Assembly (NCBI GenBank): GCA_014706295.1
Contig: JACSVZ010000037.1
Location: 1,612,001 to 1,676,000 of the forward strand
Length of the DNA: 64,000 bases
Source: Lycocorax pyrrhopterus obiensis
Taxonomy: Eukaryota > Chordata > Aves > Passeriformes > Paradisaeidae
Direction: 5' to 3'
Made by a program: the position numbers and the translations under genes. This document shows, piece by piece, positions 23,759 through 37,500 of the stretch; positions within the stretch are counted from its first letter, which is position 1; the number at the start of each line of letters is the position of its first letter. Under the pieces are notes generated by a model. The model searched no databases. It was not told the origin of the DNA and worked only from the letters and a program-made list of their open reading frames with translations.

Positions 23759-26700
23759 CTGTTGAGGACGAGAAGAAAAAGAAAGATTAAGTCATGAGAG
23801 GGAATTGCACCATGTCTTGTGTCACTGCTTAGATGATCCCCCACTACCTGAAGGTTTCCTCCTCCTTCCCCCGGCTGCGGAGCTGCAGAATTCCTGGGGG
23901 AGTGGAGCATGGAGGGAGCAGGGTACCAGTGACCTCCTCCTCCTTCTCTGCAGCTGCCAGTCTGTGCTAGGGACTGGGACCACTACTCTCTCCTCGAGAC
24001 CTTTTCCAGAGGGGGATTTATTCCTGATCATCCCTGTGTTCTGCAGCTTCTCACACTCGGGCCTCGAGCAGCGAGTGCGCTGGCAGACGAGCCGATGATG
24101 ACAAGCACTAACAAGATTTTCTAAAGTTAAATCTAAAGAATCAATAAGGAATTGGTTAAGCACCAAACCAGAGATCCTATCGAAGTCCTTAAGCTATTTA
24201 TTTACCGTCTACTGGAAGATCTCTCCCTATGCAATCTTGGACCCTCAGTGTGAAGACAATCACTCCCCATCATTGGCATGTGGCCACTTGCTTTAAATGT
24301 CCATGACATTTCATGGGCTGTAGCATAGCTGGGTGCGCCAGAGCCAGCTGCAAGCAGGTACCTACACCCCGTACAGCAGTGCTCAGGACACACATCCCTA
24401 ATCCACACATCCCTAATCTGTGCCCTCTGCCTGGCTGGGATCAGCATCCAGAATGTGGCACGCTTTTTGTCCCAAGGTTCTTTCTCTAAAAACCACTATT
24501 TTTAAGCAAGATGCCCAATACACCATCTCCAAGAACAGCCCCCAAGTCTTAATTAGCGAGACAGATTTTCCAGAGTCCTTAATCTCCTGTGCTGGGAGTG
24601 CTGGGACTGCTGCTATTCCTCCGAAGACAAGCCGGGATTTTTTATGATGACTCATTATCTGTTAATGTTAACACAAACCATTTGCTGTTGTTAGGCAGAA
24701 CGGGGCCAGCACGGCAGCTGCTGCCGTGTTCGAGCGCGGCATTACCACACAAGGCTGTCAGCTCTCACCGCCCCGTGCCAGGGCAGGGTCAGGCCGGTGC
24801 CACCGAACCAGCACAGCTGCTGGGTCCCAAACTGCCCCCTCCCTGCCAGCGGTGCCGAGCCTCCCGTGGCTCCGGGTGAGCACTGGTTAATGCACGGCGG
24901 CAGGATGTACAATTGGTATTGTATCCCAAATAGCCGCTTTGTGCAAAGTAGGTCAGCGCTTGATCAACCTTACAGATTTTTGTATAATCTCATTCCATGG
25001 GGTTTTTCAGTCAAAGAGAGTGGGATTAAGGACAAGAATAATGCGGAATCTCAAACTCCATTTCTGAAAGCCCCAGAGCCAGGATGAGATCAAGTCAAAC
25101 CAGTCACCCTGTGCTGCGGTGCTCGGACAAAGCCACTCAAGTCTTTGTCACACGTCCCATGTTGGTCTGCAGAGCGGTGGTGCTCCTGCCTCTGTCTGGA
25201 TGCTCCTCCAGCCTCTGTCTGGGTGCTCCTCCAGCACCACTGGCACCAGGGCAAGGGGAGTTTTCCTTCTTATCCCTCCCTGCAGGTAACTCCTGAGAGC
25301 TTTCACGGACTGCTCCACTCCTCACCTACCCAGCCCGGGCCCACACTGAGGCTGCACTGCTGCACCAGGCTGCTGCAGCCGGACGGGCTTCTCCGCCTGC
25401 AGGAGTAGCTGCTGGCAGCCACTGCTGAGGTGTGACATCCACCGAGGTGTGACATCTACCAAGGAGCTGGTGCTCCAGTGGGGCCTGGCCGCCGGCACAA
25501 GCAATCTGCTGGAAAGCTCCACCAGCTGCTTGCCATGGGCGGCATCGCCTGCTGTGGGGAGGGACGGCGTCCTGGCGGGGACTGTGCCTGCAGCACAGGA
25601 AGGCTCCCCACGGCTCCTGCAGGCGCAGGAGGAATCTGACCCCAGGAAATAGCTTCAACATCTGCTCCCTGTGTAGCTAGATGAGTTTCACCAGGTTTCC
25701 TGACACAACTCTGGTGCTCCCTGCAGCTCTCCGGGCTGGAGATGCTCTGCAGTGCTCTCCCTTACATCTGCTGCCTCAGGTGCTCAGTCCAGCCTGATGA
25801 GGCTGTCAGCATCACCCAAGGCCAGGGTGCCAGTTGGGCAGCACCACGGTCAGTCCTCACACCAGGCTGATGGACTGTCAGATGTGAAGTTCACATTAAA
25901 TTCCAGCTTGGCTCCCAGTGGTCATCTCGACGAAACATCTGCAGCACCTCTGTCCTGCCATCCCTGTCCTGGGACATGCCACCTGCCTTGTGCCTCCAGC
26001 TCTGGCCCCACCCCATCAGGAGCACTAATGTGCCAACCACACAGCTCAGAGCTGTGAGCTGCTGTCAATTAAAACTTGTAAAACACCAGGAGAAAGGGGC
26101 TGTGGGGAGAAAGCTGCATGTAGCCCCTCCAGCCAAAAAGCTGCACGTGCTCCAGAGCATCCTCTGCCTCTGCCGTGGTGCAGTGGGTCAACAGCGACTG
26201 TCCCCTTCAGGTGACCTTGCTGCGGCTGTGGATGCCAGCCAGGAAACACTCACTCCCCTGGAAACGGCGCAGACCAAGCAGCTGCATCTCCTTTTCCACC
26301 AACCTTTCCTCTAGAAACAAGAGCTGGAGAGGCATCCTCCATGCCTGTGCTCCTCTGGCGCTTCCCTCCATCCCACCGCTCCTCTGGCACTTGGCAGCTG
26401 GTGACAGCACAAGGCAACCACGGTGGCAGGGGCAGCCTAGCAGGGACCTCATCCCAACGCCATCTGCACCTTGCACAGAGGCACACGAAACTTGGAATGC
26501 TCATTTCACCTGCGGGATTTCCCACCGGCACCTGGTTTCAACTGGGACACGCCACTTATGCAAGCGTGTTCCAGAAACAGCCTGGTGCAAACACACCTAT
26601 GCACAGGAAACACGCAGAGAACAGGTAGAACAGGTTTGGGATCAATCTCATTTTGTTACCGTTAATGAAACCAAACAGCAGCTTCCAGAATTGCATCTGT

Positions 26701-28411
26701 AATTGAAGTGCCATTACAGAGCTAATGCTCCAGGTACGAGCCGGATAGATTTTTCCAGAGCACGTCAATGCGCGTTTTATGGATTCCATGAAAGCGGGTC
26801 AATGAGAATTTCAAGGATTTAATAAGGCGTAATGGAATGGCTTCGGGCTATTTAAAGAAATCTGTGGAGGTGACCAGGGCACAGCCTTTGGCCCGGGGTT
26901 TCACAGGACCTGGGGCAGGAGCAGTGGGATCCACACAGGATTCCTACAGTGCTTCGACCTGCTCTTTCCTTCCCTCTACCTGAGGCATGGAGAGCTGTAG
27001 ATGGCATTGAGTGTAGCTGGCTTGCTTTATGTGTTATTTCTTCTTTTCAATTCACTTTAAGTCAATGGAAAGACATCCCAAACTACAAAACTGAGAGTGG
27101 AAAAGGCCCACTGGGTTATTGCTGAGGCTGGTGTTCCCTGCAGAACTGCACTGCTCATTCTCCTGCTGCCCTCACTCCTGGCACCAGCTCCCGCCTGGGT
27201 TCCTTCGCCCTCTGTCCCCTGAGGCAGCAGCCACAACAAAAGAGTCAGAGAAAAAACATGAGCACGTCAGTGGATGGGGAGTGAGAGCCTTTCACCTTCA
27301 CCAGTGAAGCTGCTTCAGCCAGAAGAGGCTCTGGGGGGCAGTGGGGCCATGCCAGACAAACCCCTGCTCTCTGCCCCACTGCACTGGCACACACCTCACC
27401 TGCCCTGTCCAGACACCGCCAGCCTCGGCACGGCCGAGACCATTAACTTTTTATTCCCTTCCATTCTAATCTAATTATATTTCTGTGTTCAATAGCTGTG
27501 CATAATGTTAAACAGGCTATTCCGAGTGAGCTGCAGCCAGAGTAGGCTGGAAATTTCATTTACACTGAATATATGATTCATTACAGCAGGGACTTGAGAC
27601 GGAGCAATTAATTCACCTGAGCACGTGGCTCGAGCAGGCACCGCTGCCCAGGGCGAGCTGGCACACACAGACCCCTAATGGCTTTTCCTGCCACTGCTAT
27701 CGGCTGTGCCACCTTCAAAAGAGACACAAGGAGGTGGAAACGGCTCAGGCCAACTCAACAAAAGAGGAGAAAATCCCCAACGATTGTACTCTTGCAACCA
27801 GAACAACATCACTGCACTCCTTCAGTCACAGCAACACCCCAGGTGTGACTGGCTGCTGGGGACTGTGCTCGAAGGGCTGGCTTTGCAGAGCAGCAGGAGA
27901 AGGAGGAAGAGGAAAGGGAGGAGGAGGAGGACCCCAGCACCCTTGCAGTGAGCATGGAAGTGTTCATGACAGCAAACATCACCAAATGAGCTTTCAGATA
28001 GTGATGGAGTGTGCATGCCGGACGTGTGGCGCTCGGACGAGGCGCGCTGTCCATCATGCCACTAGAGGTTAATTACAGATCAGGCCATTTCCCAGCATGG
28101 AAATCACTGTGGCTTGTCGAGGTTTTAGAGATGGGCTGGAACCATGGGATCAAGCTGAAGTTCAAGGCTGCCCCAGGGACCCTTTGCTTTTGACTCCATG
28201 TCCATCCCAGTCCCTGCCTGTTAGCGTGGGCCTGTCTGCAATTAACCTCCCTGGAAAAGCCATTTGGCTCCCAGTGCCCCATCCACGGCAGGAAATATGT
28301 CCAGTCACACTGACGGAAGTGCAGACGGGAGGATGGCACCAGGCAGGGCATGATGGGCACAGTGGGGGCACAGGATGGATGCGGGATGGATGCGGGGAGC
28401 GCGGTACGTAC
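23759..28411 (-). other. AJAP1: AJAP1 intron 5
   Basis: Runs from the GTACGT donor at 28411 to the CAACAG acceptor at 23759 in minus sense. It contains an AT-rich complex block at 27440-27620 that resembles a conserved element, short duplications (25-bp CTCTGTCTGGATGCTCCTCC type near 25190-25240; GAGGTGTGACATC twice at 25428-25458) and a purine-rich AGGAGG run (27890-27935). TTTATT, i.e. minus-sense AATAAA, occurs at 24197 and 27450 and could serve intronic polyadenylation. Confidence 0.5.
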
Positions 28412-28469
28412 CAGGAAACAGCCCGCTGGCGTCTGCCCTGCCCCCAGAAGTCAAACAGGCTTCGGCCAG
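28412..28469 (-). other. AJAP1: AJAP1 3' UTR part of exon 5, ending at a splice donor
   Basis: 58 nt between the stop codon and a donor-like TTTCCTG/GTACGTACC. No polyadenylation signal lies in it or close downstream, which favours splicing to a separate terminal UTR exon. Inference from the donor and the strong acceptor at 23759. Confidence 0.6.
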
Positions 28470-28542
28470 TCAGCAGGAGATTTCAAACCATTTCTCAGAC
28501 ACAAAGGCCACGGGAATAAGATGCCGGTCAGAAGAAGAGGGT
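28470..28542 (-). CDS. AJAP1: AJAP1 coding exon 5 (C-terminus and stop)
   Basis: Encodes the last 23 residues, [20 protein letters not shown] to ISC, and TGA at 28472-28470; the first base completes Arg345. The acceptor is TCTGCTCACTGCAG. The C-terminal peptide is identical to the human one as I recall it. The exon continues as 3' UTR for 58 nt to a GTACGT donor at 28411, so the stop lies close enough to the exon end (within about 60 nt) to avoid classical nonsense-mediated decay. Confidence 0.96.
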
Positions 28543-31500
28543 CTGCAGTGAGCAGAAAGAGGGGCTTGTACACGCTGGTACGTAACACACACGGTGCAAG
28601 CCGGGGTGGCCTGCTGCACAATCAGCTTTTTCAGGGGAAAAAATGACATCTCTCTGGAGTGATGCTTTGAGTGGGCCTGGGCTCGCCAGGCTGCCTGGAA
28701 GTGCTCTGGGATAGAGGGTCCCAGAAAGCATCCCTGGGTGGCAGGAAAGCCATAATCCCTGCCAGCCAGAACACAGGCACCGTCTGCCACCTGGCTGGGG
28801 TTCACATCAAACCAAGTCTTGTGGGTACCCAACAAAATGGTGTGACAATCCCTGCCAGTTCTCCACCTTCTGAGATCTGAGGAAACCCTGGAAAATGCGG
28901 ACGAGCAGAACCCCGAACACACGCAAGAGATGCTGATTGAAGAGGCATCAATGAAGTTGCTGGCTCCAGGCCTGTCCTTGGGCCAGGCAGACATGGGCTG
29001 TGGCTGCCACACATGCCATGACTCCTCGAGGCTGCCTGGAGCATCAGCTGCTCATTTTCTCCCTCAAAACTCTGTGCTTGGCTTCCCCTCTACCTTTGAT
29101 GGGGACACACATTTACCATATGGTGAAACCGCACCAGCACCCAGTGAAAGAGCTCTGGACCCAGCCTGTGGTGTGGGAAACATCGCTCCCAACCCCATCG
29201 CTCCCCATCCCGCTCCCAATCTCCTCCCTCTGGGCAGGCGAGGGGCTGGCAGAGCACGGCCACATCCCTTGGCTGCCAGTGACGCTCCTCGTTAACGCTC
29301 CGCCGTTATTTCACAGCAGCCAAACGGTTCATTTGGCTCTCGCCGCCTGCTCCTCCATTAATCACCCGCTCGTTTGCAGCCCGGCAGCTTTGCCGGTGCC
29401 ACTGAGGAGACAGCTCGGGCGCTGGAAAAATGGATCCAGGGGCATTTTATGTGCTGGCAGCAGCAGCAGCAGCAGCTGGGAACTGAACACCGTGTGGTGC
29501 TGAGCTTGCCCAGCCCTGCAGGCCCAGGGGCTGCTGAGGCACCCACCCAGCCTCACTGCCAGGACCGGGGGCCAGGGGCCAGTCCCACACTGAACTATGA
29601 GTGGGTGAGCACCCGAGAGGAAGGTGGCTCTGCCACATGCTCCCAGAACATCACCCCTGAGCACCAGGGCCCCGTCACCACAGCAGGATGGCGCTCCCCA
29701 ACCCACCGGGAAACCGCAGCGCCCACCTCACCTGTTTCCATTGAAGGTTGTTTTATAATCCCCGGGCGAGTGCAACGTGTCCTCTGCGTAGACGGGCACG
29801 GGGGTCCGGACGCACTCGTGGGAGCACTGCAGCGTCTCGTTGTAGGCGGTGAAGATGTCGAGGGCGCTGGGCACGCGGGCGGGGGCGAAGTCAGTCAGGT
29901 TCTGGCAGCTCTCCTCCTGCTGGTCCAGCTTGCGTTGGTGGCTGTTGCGCCGCGGGCGCCCGCTCTGCGCGCAGCTGGGCGGAGAGAGAGAGAATCAGAC
30001 AATCATGGGATGGTCTGGGTTGGAAGAGACCTTAAAAACCATCCAGTTCCATCCCCCTGCCATGGGCAGGGACACCTTCCACTATCCCAGGTTGCTCCAA
30101 GCCCTGTCCAACCTGGCCTTGGACACTGCCAGGGATGGGGCAGTCACAGCTTCTCTGGGCAGCCTGTGCCAGGGCCTCACCATCCTCACAGGGAAGAAAT
30201 TTCCCCTAAGATCTAACCTAAGTCTTTCCTCTTTTAGTTGAAAACCATCCCCCTTGTACCATCCCACTGTGTGCCTGTGTAAAAAGTTGCTCTCCATCAT
30301 TTTTATAAGTCTGTTACGGCCTGAAAGACCAAAGCAAAAGGGACAGGATGCACAGTGTATCCCTGAAACTTGGCAAGGGAACTCACCCGACTGACCAGTC
30401 ATTACAGATTGCTCAATACTAGATTAGAATTCAGAAATTCCAATTCAGAATTGGAAAGATCAGCCACAAGCAGTCATTTGGCTCGGTGCTTTTTTTTAAG
30501 AATCGAATTTATATTTTAGACACAAGCTTTTTCCCATCAGAGGAATTACTTAATGAGTCACACATTTGTACCTGCAGGAAGCAAAAGCCTTTTCTTAAGT
30601 GAAAATATGTAGGTGAGAACAATGAAGTGAAACCCTTTCCATTTGGGAGGCACCAACAGGTTGGAACTTCTCAGGATAAATGAGCTCAGGACCTGGTGTG
30701 ACACAGCAGAGGGACGGCTGGCAGGGCAGCCCTGCTCTCCAGGGGCTCCTCCAGCTCTGGAGGCTTCATCAGCATCTCGTGGCTGCACAACACTTCTGGC
30801 TCAGTACGTCAGAGACGAGGAGAACCCCAGCTCGCAGGAGCCGCCCTCAATCAGCCCGGTCCTATTTCAGGGTCTAGACACTGATTTAATTAAGATGCCA
30901 CTTTTTCCAGATGAGATTGACAGCGCCTCGCAGAATGCCGGAGTTTTGGGAGGTGGCAGCTCCGAGGGCGGTGGGAGCTGGAGATGCTGGCACTGTCTGC
31001 GGAGGGGCACCCGTGGGGACGCCGTGGGGACAGGAGCGTGGGGCTGTGCCGAGCCGAGAGCGGTGCTGGCCGGGGCGGCAGCATCTGCCAGCAGCAGGGC
31101 TCTGCCGGCTCCGCTCCGGTTGATGCAACCGAAAGAGACAGCCCTAAACCAACCGCTGTCTCCCCACGGCACGCGTGCAGGAGCAGCAGTGACAAGAAGG
31201 ACGCTGGCTTGGCATGCAGCCATCGCTCACCCGTCCTGCCCGAGGACGACAAGCACCAGCCAAAGGACGGGGACGGCGACTGCATCCCTGCTGGGGACGG
31301 GGCCGGAGTGTGCGATGTGGGTCAGCCTGGCCATGGAGCACCTGCATACAGCCCGGGGTCACCCAACGAACCCAGGCAGTTTGGTCAGAGCTGAGCAAAC
31401 TCCCAGGTACTGTTTCTTCACCTGGGACACACCTGGGTGCTGCCCACACTCCCCTGCCGGGGATTTTCTCTGGTGAGTTCTCAATTTCACTTTCTGTAAA

Positions 31501-34500
31501 GCATTTCTATTCTACACTGATCACTGGATTTATTTTTTCCCCTTTTCAGCTTCAGCAGCAGTTACTGAGCTGTTCTGCCAAGCCGTGGTCAGCCGGATCA
31601 ATGATTCGTACCGCTCACTGCTGCGACTGGAGACAAATCCCACTAGTGTTTTATAAACTATTTTCCCTGCTCCTTTGCTGAAACACTGTGGCATCCAGGG
31701 AGGTTCAGTGAATTAAATCCCGCTTGAGATACAGGAGGGAGCGTCACTGGCTGCTCCCCAAAGCAAGTTCAGCTGCGGGGCCAGAACCTCGGCTCTTTCC
31801 GTCGGCTGCTGCGCTGCATGACAGCTTTGCCAAGATGAAGATGCCTCCATAGCTCTGCAAAGGCCTTCTTCCCTCATCCCAGCCCGCCAGCAGGCTCCTC
31901 ATCAACCCCATGTTGTAATTTCCTCCTGGCTGCAGGAATCGATTTGCTGCAGCACCCACGCAGAGCTCGGCCAGGCCAGAGGGGAGAGCCCCAGGCAGGG
32001 CCGCGCGGCCGCTCTGCTCCCCGGCCCCGTGCTGCAGCCGTGTCGCTCCGCCAGCAACGCTGACCTCAAAGTAGGCCAGTTTCCCTGGGAAAATAGGTAA
32101 AGTGAGGAGTGCCTGGAGCGAAAGCTAACCTATTTTGCCATACGCCTAGCCACGCTGAGAGAATAAACGGGAGCAAATGAAGCTGGAGGAGCACAGCAGC
32201 GCCCTGGGGGTTGGGGCATGCTTCAAACCATGGCACCTGAGGGGCTTCAAAGGTGCCCTTCAGCCCCTGGGGTCCCAGGGAAGGGCAGGAGATGCAGCTG
32301 CTTCTTGCCGAGCCAGGCTGGGGATTTTAGGAGCAGCATCAGAGCTCCTTAGGGAAGGTGGTGGAGGAGCTGCTGCCGGCACCGGACAGATCCTGGGAAC
32401 ACCCGCTGTGGCCCAACACACGGCTCTGACCCCTCCAGGCGGCATCGTGCTGAGGCACTCAGCCCCGGAGCGGCGATCTGCACGTGTCCCACGTGAGACC
32501 TGTCCACCCAGCCCCGGGCATGTGCTGGTCCCCAAAGCCACGGGCCAGGTGGTGTGAGGTGGGGAAGCTGCGGGGGCACAGCCGAACCCTGATGAGCCAA
32601 CCTCCTTTGGAGGTTTCAGTGTAAACCCCCCATTTTCTCCTGCAATGCCTTTCCAAAACTATCCTGGCAGGTGCCATGGGCTTTGGCATCTGCAGCTGGA
32701 TGGGCACCTCCAACCCCACCCTGTCCCCATCCCACGCCACCCCCCAAACCAAGCAGAGCAGGAGGGACCTTACCAATTTTTTAAGACAAGTGTTGTTATC
32801 AGCGCGGCTATGACCATGATGAGGGACACGGTAATAGTGATTATCTGATGAACTGCCAGACCTGCAGATAGAAGGAAAAAGAGAGTGGGGATGGGAACTG
32901 AGGGGATCCCGGCAGAATCCCCCTCCCCACACAGCCCCCCGCCACAGCCCTTCCCCGTGCGGGGCCACACACAGCCCCCGGCAGCGGTGCCGCAATCCTC
33001 TCTCCTGCCTTACACAAAATAATCTGTAAGCCAGGCTCCTCATTTCCTATCCTCTCAAGTATGTTCCTTGTCAGCCCGAATTAGGCACGAAGAACGGAAG
33101 AGAAGTGAAGACGTCTCCCCTCCGGGACGGAAAGGGAGACGAACGCAGCCTTGCACTGGGTGCGGGTTCACCAGGGATAATAATTACGGCACTGATGGCT
33201 GCTCACTTTGCAGGTCGGGTGGGCTCATTTCCCCTTCTTCACCTTCCACGGGGTATCATTTTGGCTCGTGGATCATTCCTAATGAGCAGTTTGGAAACAA
33301 AAGCAGCTCGCTGTACACTATGTTTGTGATTCTGTGCTGCCTTACAGTTGCAATTTCATAATGAAATGATTTTTCCTGGCTGCAGCCCAAGGATGTGCTA
33401 TTTTTCACAAACAGATGTTGCAGCTCCTGATGGATGGTAGTTTTAATAAATAAATAAGTCTTAGAATGACAGGAAAATAAGCAGTTTTATATATATATAT
33501 ATATCTGTATGCATCTGTGGCAAGGACGGCGTCAGTGCCAGGGCCATGGCTCAGCTGGAGCTGGAGTTGCCTGGGGGCCACCGGGCAGCACTGGGGCAGC
33601 TCGTGGGGAAGGATTCACTCACGGCCCCCATGCTGGCAGGGCGGGCAGCAGCCAATTCCTGCCAGAGCCGGAGCCGTGGTACTCACTCCTCAGCTGCTCC
33701 ACCTCTGGCTTTCATCTCCCAGGGGAATTCACAGGGAAAATGCCACAGGGCTCCCCACCGCCCACTGGCACCCCACCTCCTGAAGGTGAGGCACGGAGAA
33801 AGACTTGTGGCCCCATGCTATGAGCTCCCAGAGGGTGGTGACGATGGGAGCATGTCCCGACGGGCCCGAGGAGCGCGGTGGCAGCTCGTGCCCACGCGTG
33901 CCAGGTCAGGAGTGACGCCCACCCCGGCAGCAGCCAGCCCGGCCGCATCCTGCGCGGCAGTCTTGGAGCAGCTCCCAGTGGGACGCTGCTGAAAAAGATA
34001 AAAGGAAAGACTCTAAAAATAAAATCAAACCAGCCCAGTGCCCGATTCCTTTGAAAACAGAAGCGGAGTCGGGGACGAGACCTTCCGCAACACTGGGAGC
34101 TGAGGCAGTGGCAGCAGGGCCGAGGGAGAACCTAACGATGCAATTAATCCTTGCATTTACGTAATGGGAAAGGCACAGGCAGAACAGATTGCAGGTGGCT
34201 GAGCACTGGGAAGGATGGCAGCTCCTCGGAGCAGGACACATGGATTTTAAGAAAGGCTGGATAATTTTAGACTCCATCACACACATAAGTTGCCATATGT
34301 ACCGGCACAGCAAAGTTCCTTTGCATCATGTATTAATTCTGCACCAGAAGCCAGGGGGATTTCAAGGGGACAGGAGATCTTTGTCTCAGTGGTGGTGATG
34401 GACACAGGGAAGGGACCCGACAGGTGGCCCGGGATGGTTCCCTGGGAAGCCCTACAGCGATACCTGCTGCAATAAATGCCACCAGGTCTTAATTCTTAAT

Positions 34501-37500
34501 TTATAAATACATCAAATCCTTTCCTCTAGGCCCTCAAAGAATGTAGGGCCATACGGATTGAGATCAAACAAATATCCAATCTGCGAGGGGGGGATTAATG
34601 GATGGGGCACCCTTCGAGAGGGGAATGTCCTGTAAGGGACATAAAGCACCCTGGGGGGTGAGGTGAGATGGAGAGACATGCTGCCAAGGGCAAAGCAGTA
34701 TTTTAGACACAGCCCTCGAAGCCCCATTGGATGGAGGAAGGGGACTTGGAAGATAAAATCAATAGCTCATAGACCAAAATCCTCCTCCTCCAGTGTGGGA
34801 AGCTGCTCGGCACAGGCATAACTCCCAGGGAGAGCCCGTGCCCCCAGAGAGAGACGCTGGGAGCAGGGGTTGCAGTGCCTGGGCTTTGTTTGCTCATTTC
34901 CACGGCAAAAGCTCCAATCCCAGCGGGTCACGGAACCCGGCGGCCCCGGAATTCCACGTTATTAACCGTGGAAACCGGGAGCTGCAGGGACGGCAGCGGC
35001 GGGCGCGGGAGGGCGGGGAGGGACACCCAGCACCTGCGAACGCCTCAGCCCTGCGAGGGCCCGGCGAGGGCTCCCCCTGCCAAGGCTTTTACCAGGCAAT
35101 TTGACGCAGTGACCATTTAACTGGAGGGTAATTACAGGAGAAGTATTTAATGGAACTGAAAGTGTGTCCAAGCCTCTGCGCTTCTGCTAGTGCAGCAGAA
35201 TTCCGCGCGCCGCCTGCCAGGAGGGAAAGCTCTTCAAAGGCGCTCTCTGAACCCTTGGAAATGCTGAAATATCTCTGGGTTTTTCCACTCTCGTGCCGTC
35301 CGTGTGCACTCCGCTCTCACTGGGGCCTCTCATCACCCCGGTATGGGGAGAGGGGCCACAGAATCCCAGCAGGCAGCACAACTCAGCTCCCGATTCCCCA
35401 CATCCCGGGCAAAACCCCAATCTTCTCAGAGCAAGCCAATGCCAGGGCTTTTTTTTATCTGTTATTTTAAAGACCATATATTTGCTGCTGAGATGAAAGT
35501 GCTGAGGTTTGGCCTTTCTGGCCACCTTTTGAAACGGCTCCCGGACAGCTCTGCATCAATGGAATTAATTCCATGAGAAAATCCATTTGAGACTAATGTC
35601 TTGCTACTGCAGGAGCGCGCGATGGCAGCGAACAGGAGATATAAGCTCTTAATTAAAAACAAAGAGAACCTCTATCCCCCAAGGCCTTTATTTCAACAGC
35701 TCTGGTTAGGGAGCCTGTATTTTTCATTTTCCCAATAAAAACAGCTACGAGCTGCAACTCTTTGAAGACCCTCGTCAAGGCCTCGAAGCTGCATAAAATT
35801 AAAAAAAGGAGAAAACAGCTCTATTTCATCTGAAAGAGAGAAAACTGAAGTTACTCTTATGGGCCTGATATAGCTACCCCCAGCCCCTTCCCACACATGT
35901 GCTGTGTGGATCTCCCTCTCCTTAGCATCCCATCCTCATCCCTGCCACGAGTCTCCTTCCTCTGTTCTCACATGCCCTGGGCACCAGGATGCCAATGCCT
36001 CCTCCTGAGCATCATGGAGAAGCTGGGGCAACCCAGCTGGACTCAAGAGGCTTTACAGCTTCCCCAGCCATCAGAAATCACATCTGAGCCCCAAAAGCCT
36101 CATCCCCTGATAAAGCTGCTTGCGGACAGAACAATTCAATCAGGAGCGTGGTGTGGCCTCCCTGCTGCCACCGCCAGCCTTTCCCAGGGGGGATCAGCCA
36201 GATTTGGCCGTAACATGAACCTACTGCTGGTTAATAGCTTGTAAGGAGAATAATTTACAAAAGCCACAAGGGTCTGATACAGGGGAGGAGACGCAGCAGA
36301 AGCCTTCTTGAAAAGCCTTGTTACAGTACACAGCCAGTTCCTCTGCTGCCCAATCCACCGCACCACAAACTGCCTTGGGTCTGCTCTTCCCAACACCTTC
36401 TTGCTGGCAAAGCTGGGGTCAGCAAAAGCCCCTTGGTTTTCCACCTGGTAAATCAGTGATCACTCCGAAACCCAGCCCAGGGAGTGTTAATCATCCTGAG
36501 GTGAAAACGTAGCTTTTCAGCGAAAAACCCACCAAGGTTCCTGGTAACTTCCTGGTATTTTGAGCTGGACTGATGAAAGAAGGAAAACATCCTCCCGCTG
36601 CTGCTGCTGCTGCAAAATGTTCTTACCAAGAAGGAAGATCCTGAAGGCTTATGCTAAAGACACTGGGACTTATCTTCTCAGGTGTTACAGCAAATATCAC
36701 CGAGCAATAAATACTTGGAGAGCAGCAGAGGAGAGTTTCTGGCTCGCTGAGACGCATGTGGGAGGATATGCACAGGCACGTTTGCCATCCGTGCATCCCG
36801 GGCAGTGTCCTGTCTCCCTCACAGGGAGAGCTCAGCTGATGGCCACGCTCCTTCCTTGCCTCCACCATCATCCTCCACCCTTCAGGAGAACTGCAGCAGA
36901 TGCACGGCCCTACAAGGGAACCCTTGGGAACCTCCTAGGGAGGGTGACCAGTGTTGCTGGCCCTGGAGACGCTGTTCAGCCCCTTCACCTCCTCTCCGTC
37001 CCCCAGCTGTGGCATCTCCCCATGCCTTGGCACGGCAGATCAAAGAGGCGGCTCCATCCTCACTGCCCAGGGTTTTCTTTTAAACACATTTTATCTTTAA
37101 TTAATTCCTTTGAAGCCTTTTGCATCCACTATCTCCTCGCCTCCAGCACCCCTCTTTCTGGAGGCAGGGTCATCACCAGTGGGAAGCAACGCCTCTATTA
37201 TTATTTATTCCTGACACGCTGCCGGCTGGCGGTGGGGAGGGGGCGGTGAGTGGCCTGGGGCCACCACCAGCTCAGATCCAGCTGCCGACACCCACATGGC
37301 CCCCACGTCCCTCCAGGAGAACGCCAGCCCTGGGGAAGGGGTGTCCCTGAGCACCAGCTCTGCCAGAAGCTCGCTGCTCACAGAGCGCGGTGCCAAACGC
37401 GCCGCGACCAGCCATCAAATACCGCTAAGAGCAGCAGACAGCACATGGAGTTTTCTGCCTTATAAAGCACTTAAAGGTTTAATTAAAGACGGCTTTATCC

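Noticed and set aside
29374..30216. 280-codon plus-strand frame
   Set aside because: Runs antisense through exon 4 and into the CR1 end; no independent support.
30643..31476. 277-codon plus-strand frame in intron 3
   Set aside because: No recognisable domain, GC-rich, overlapping frames on the other strand.
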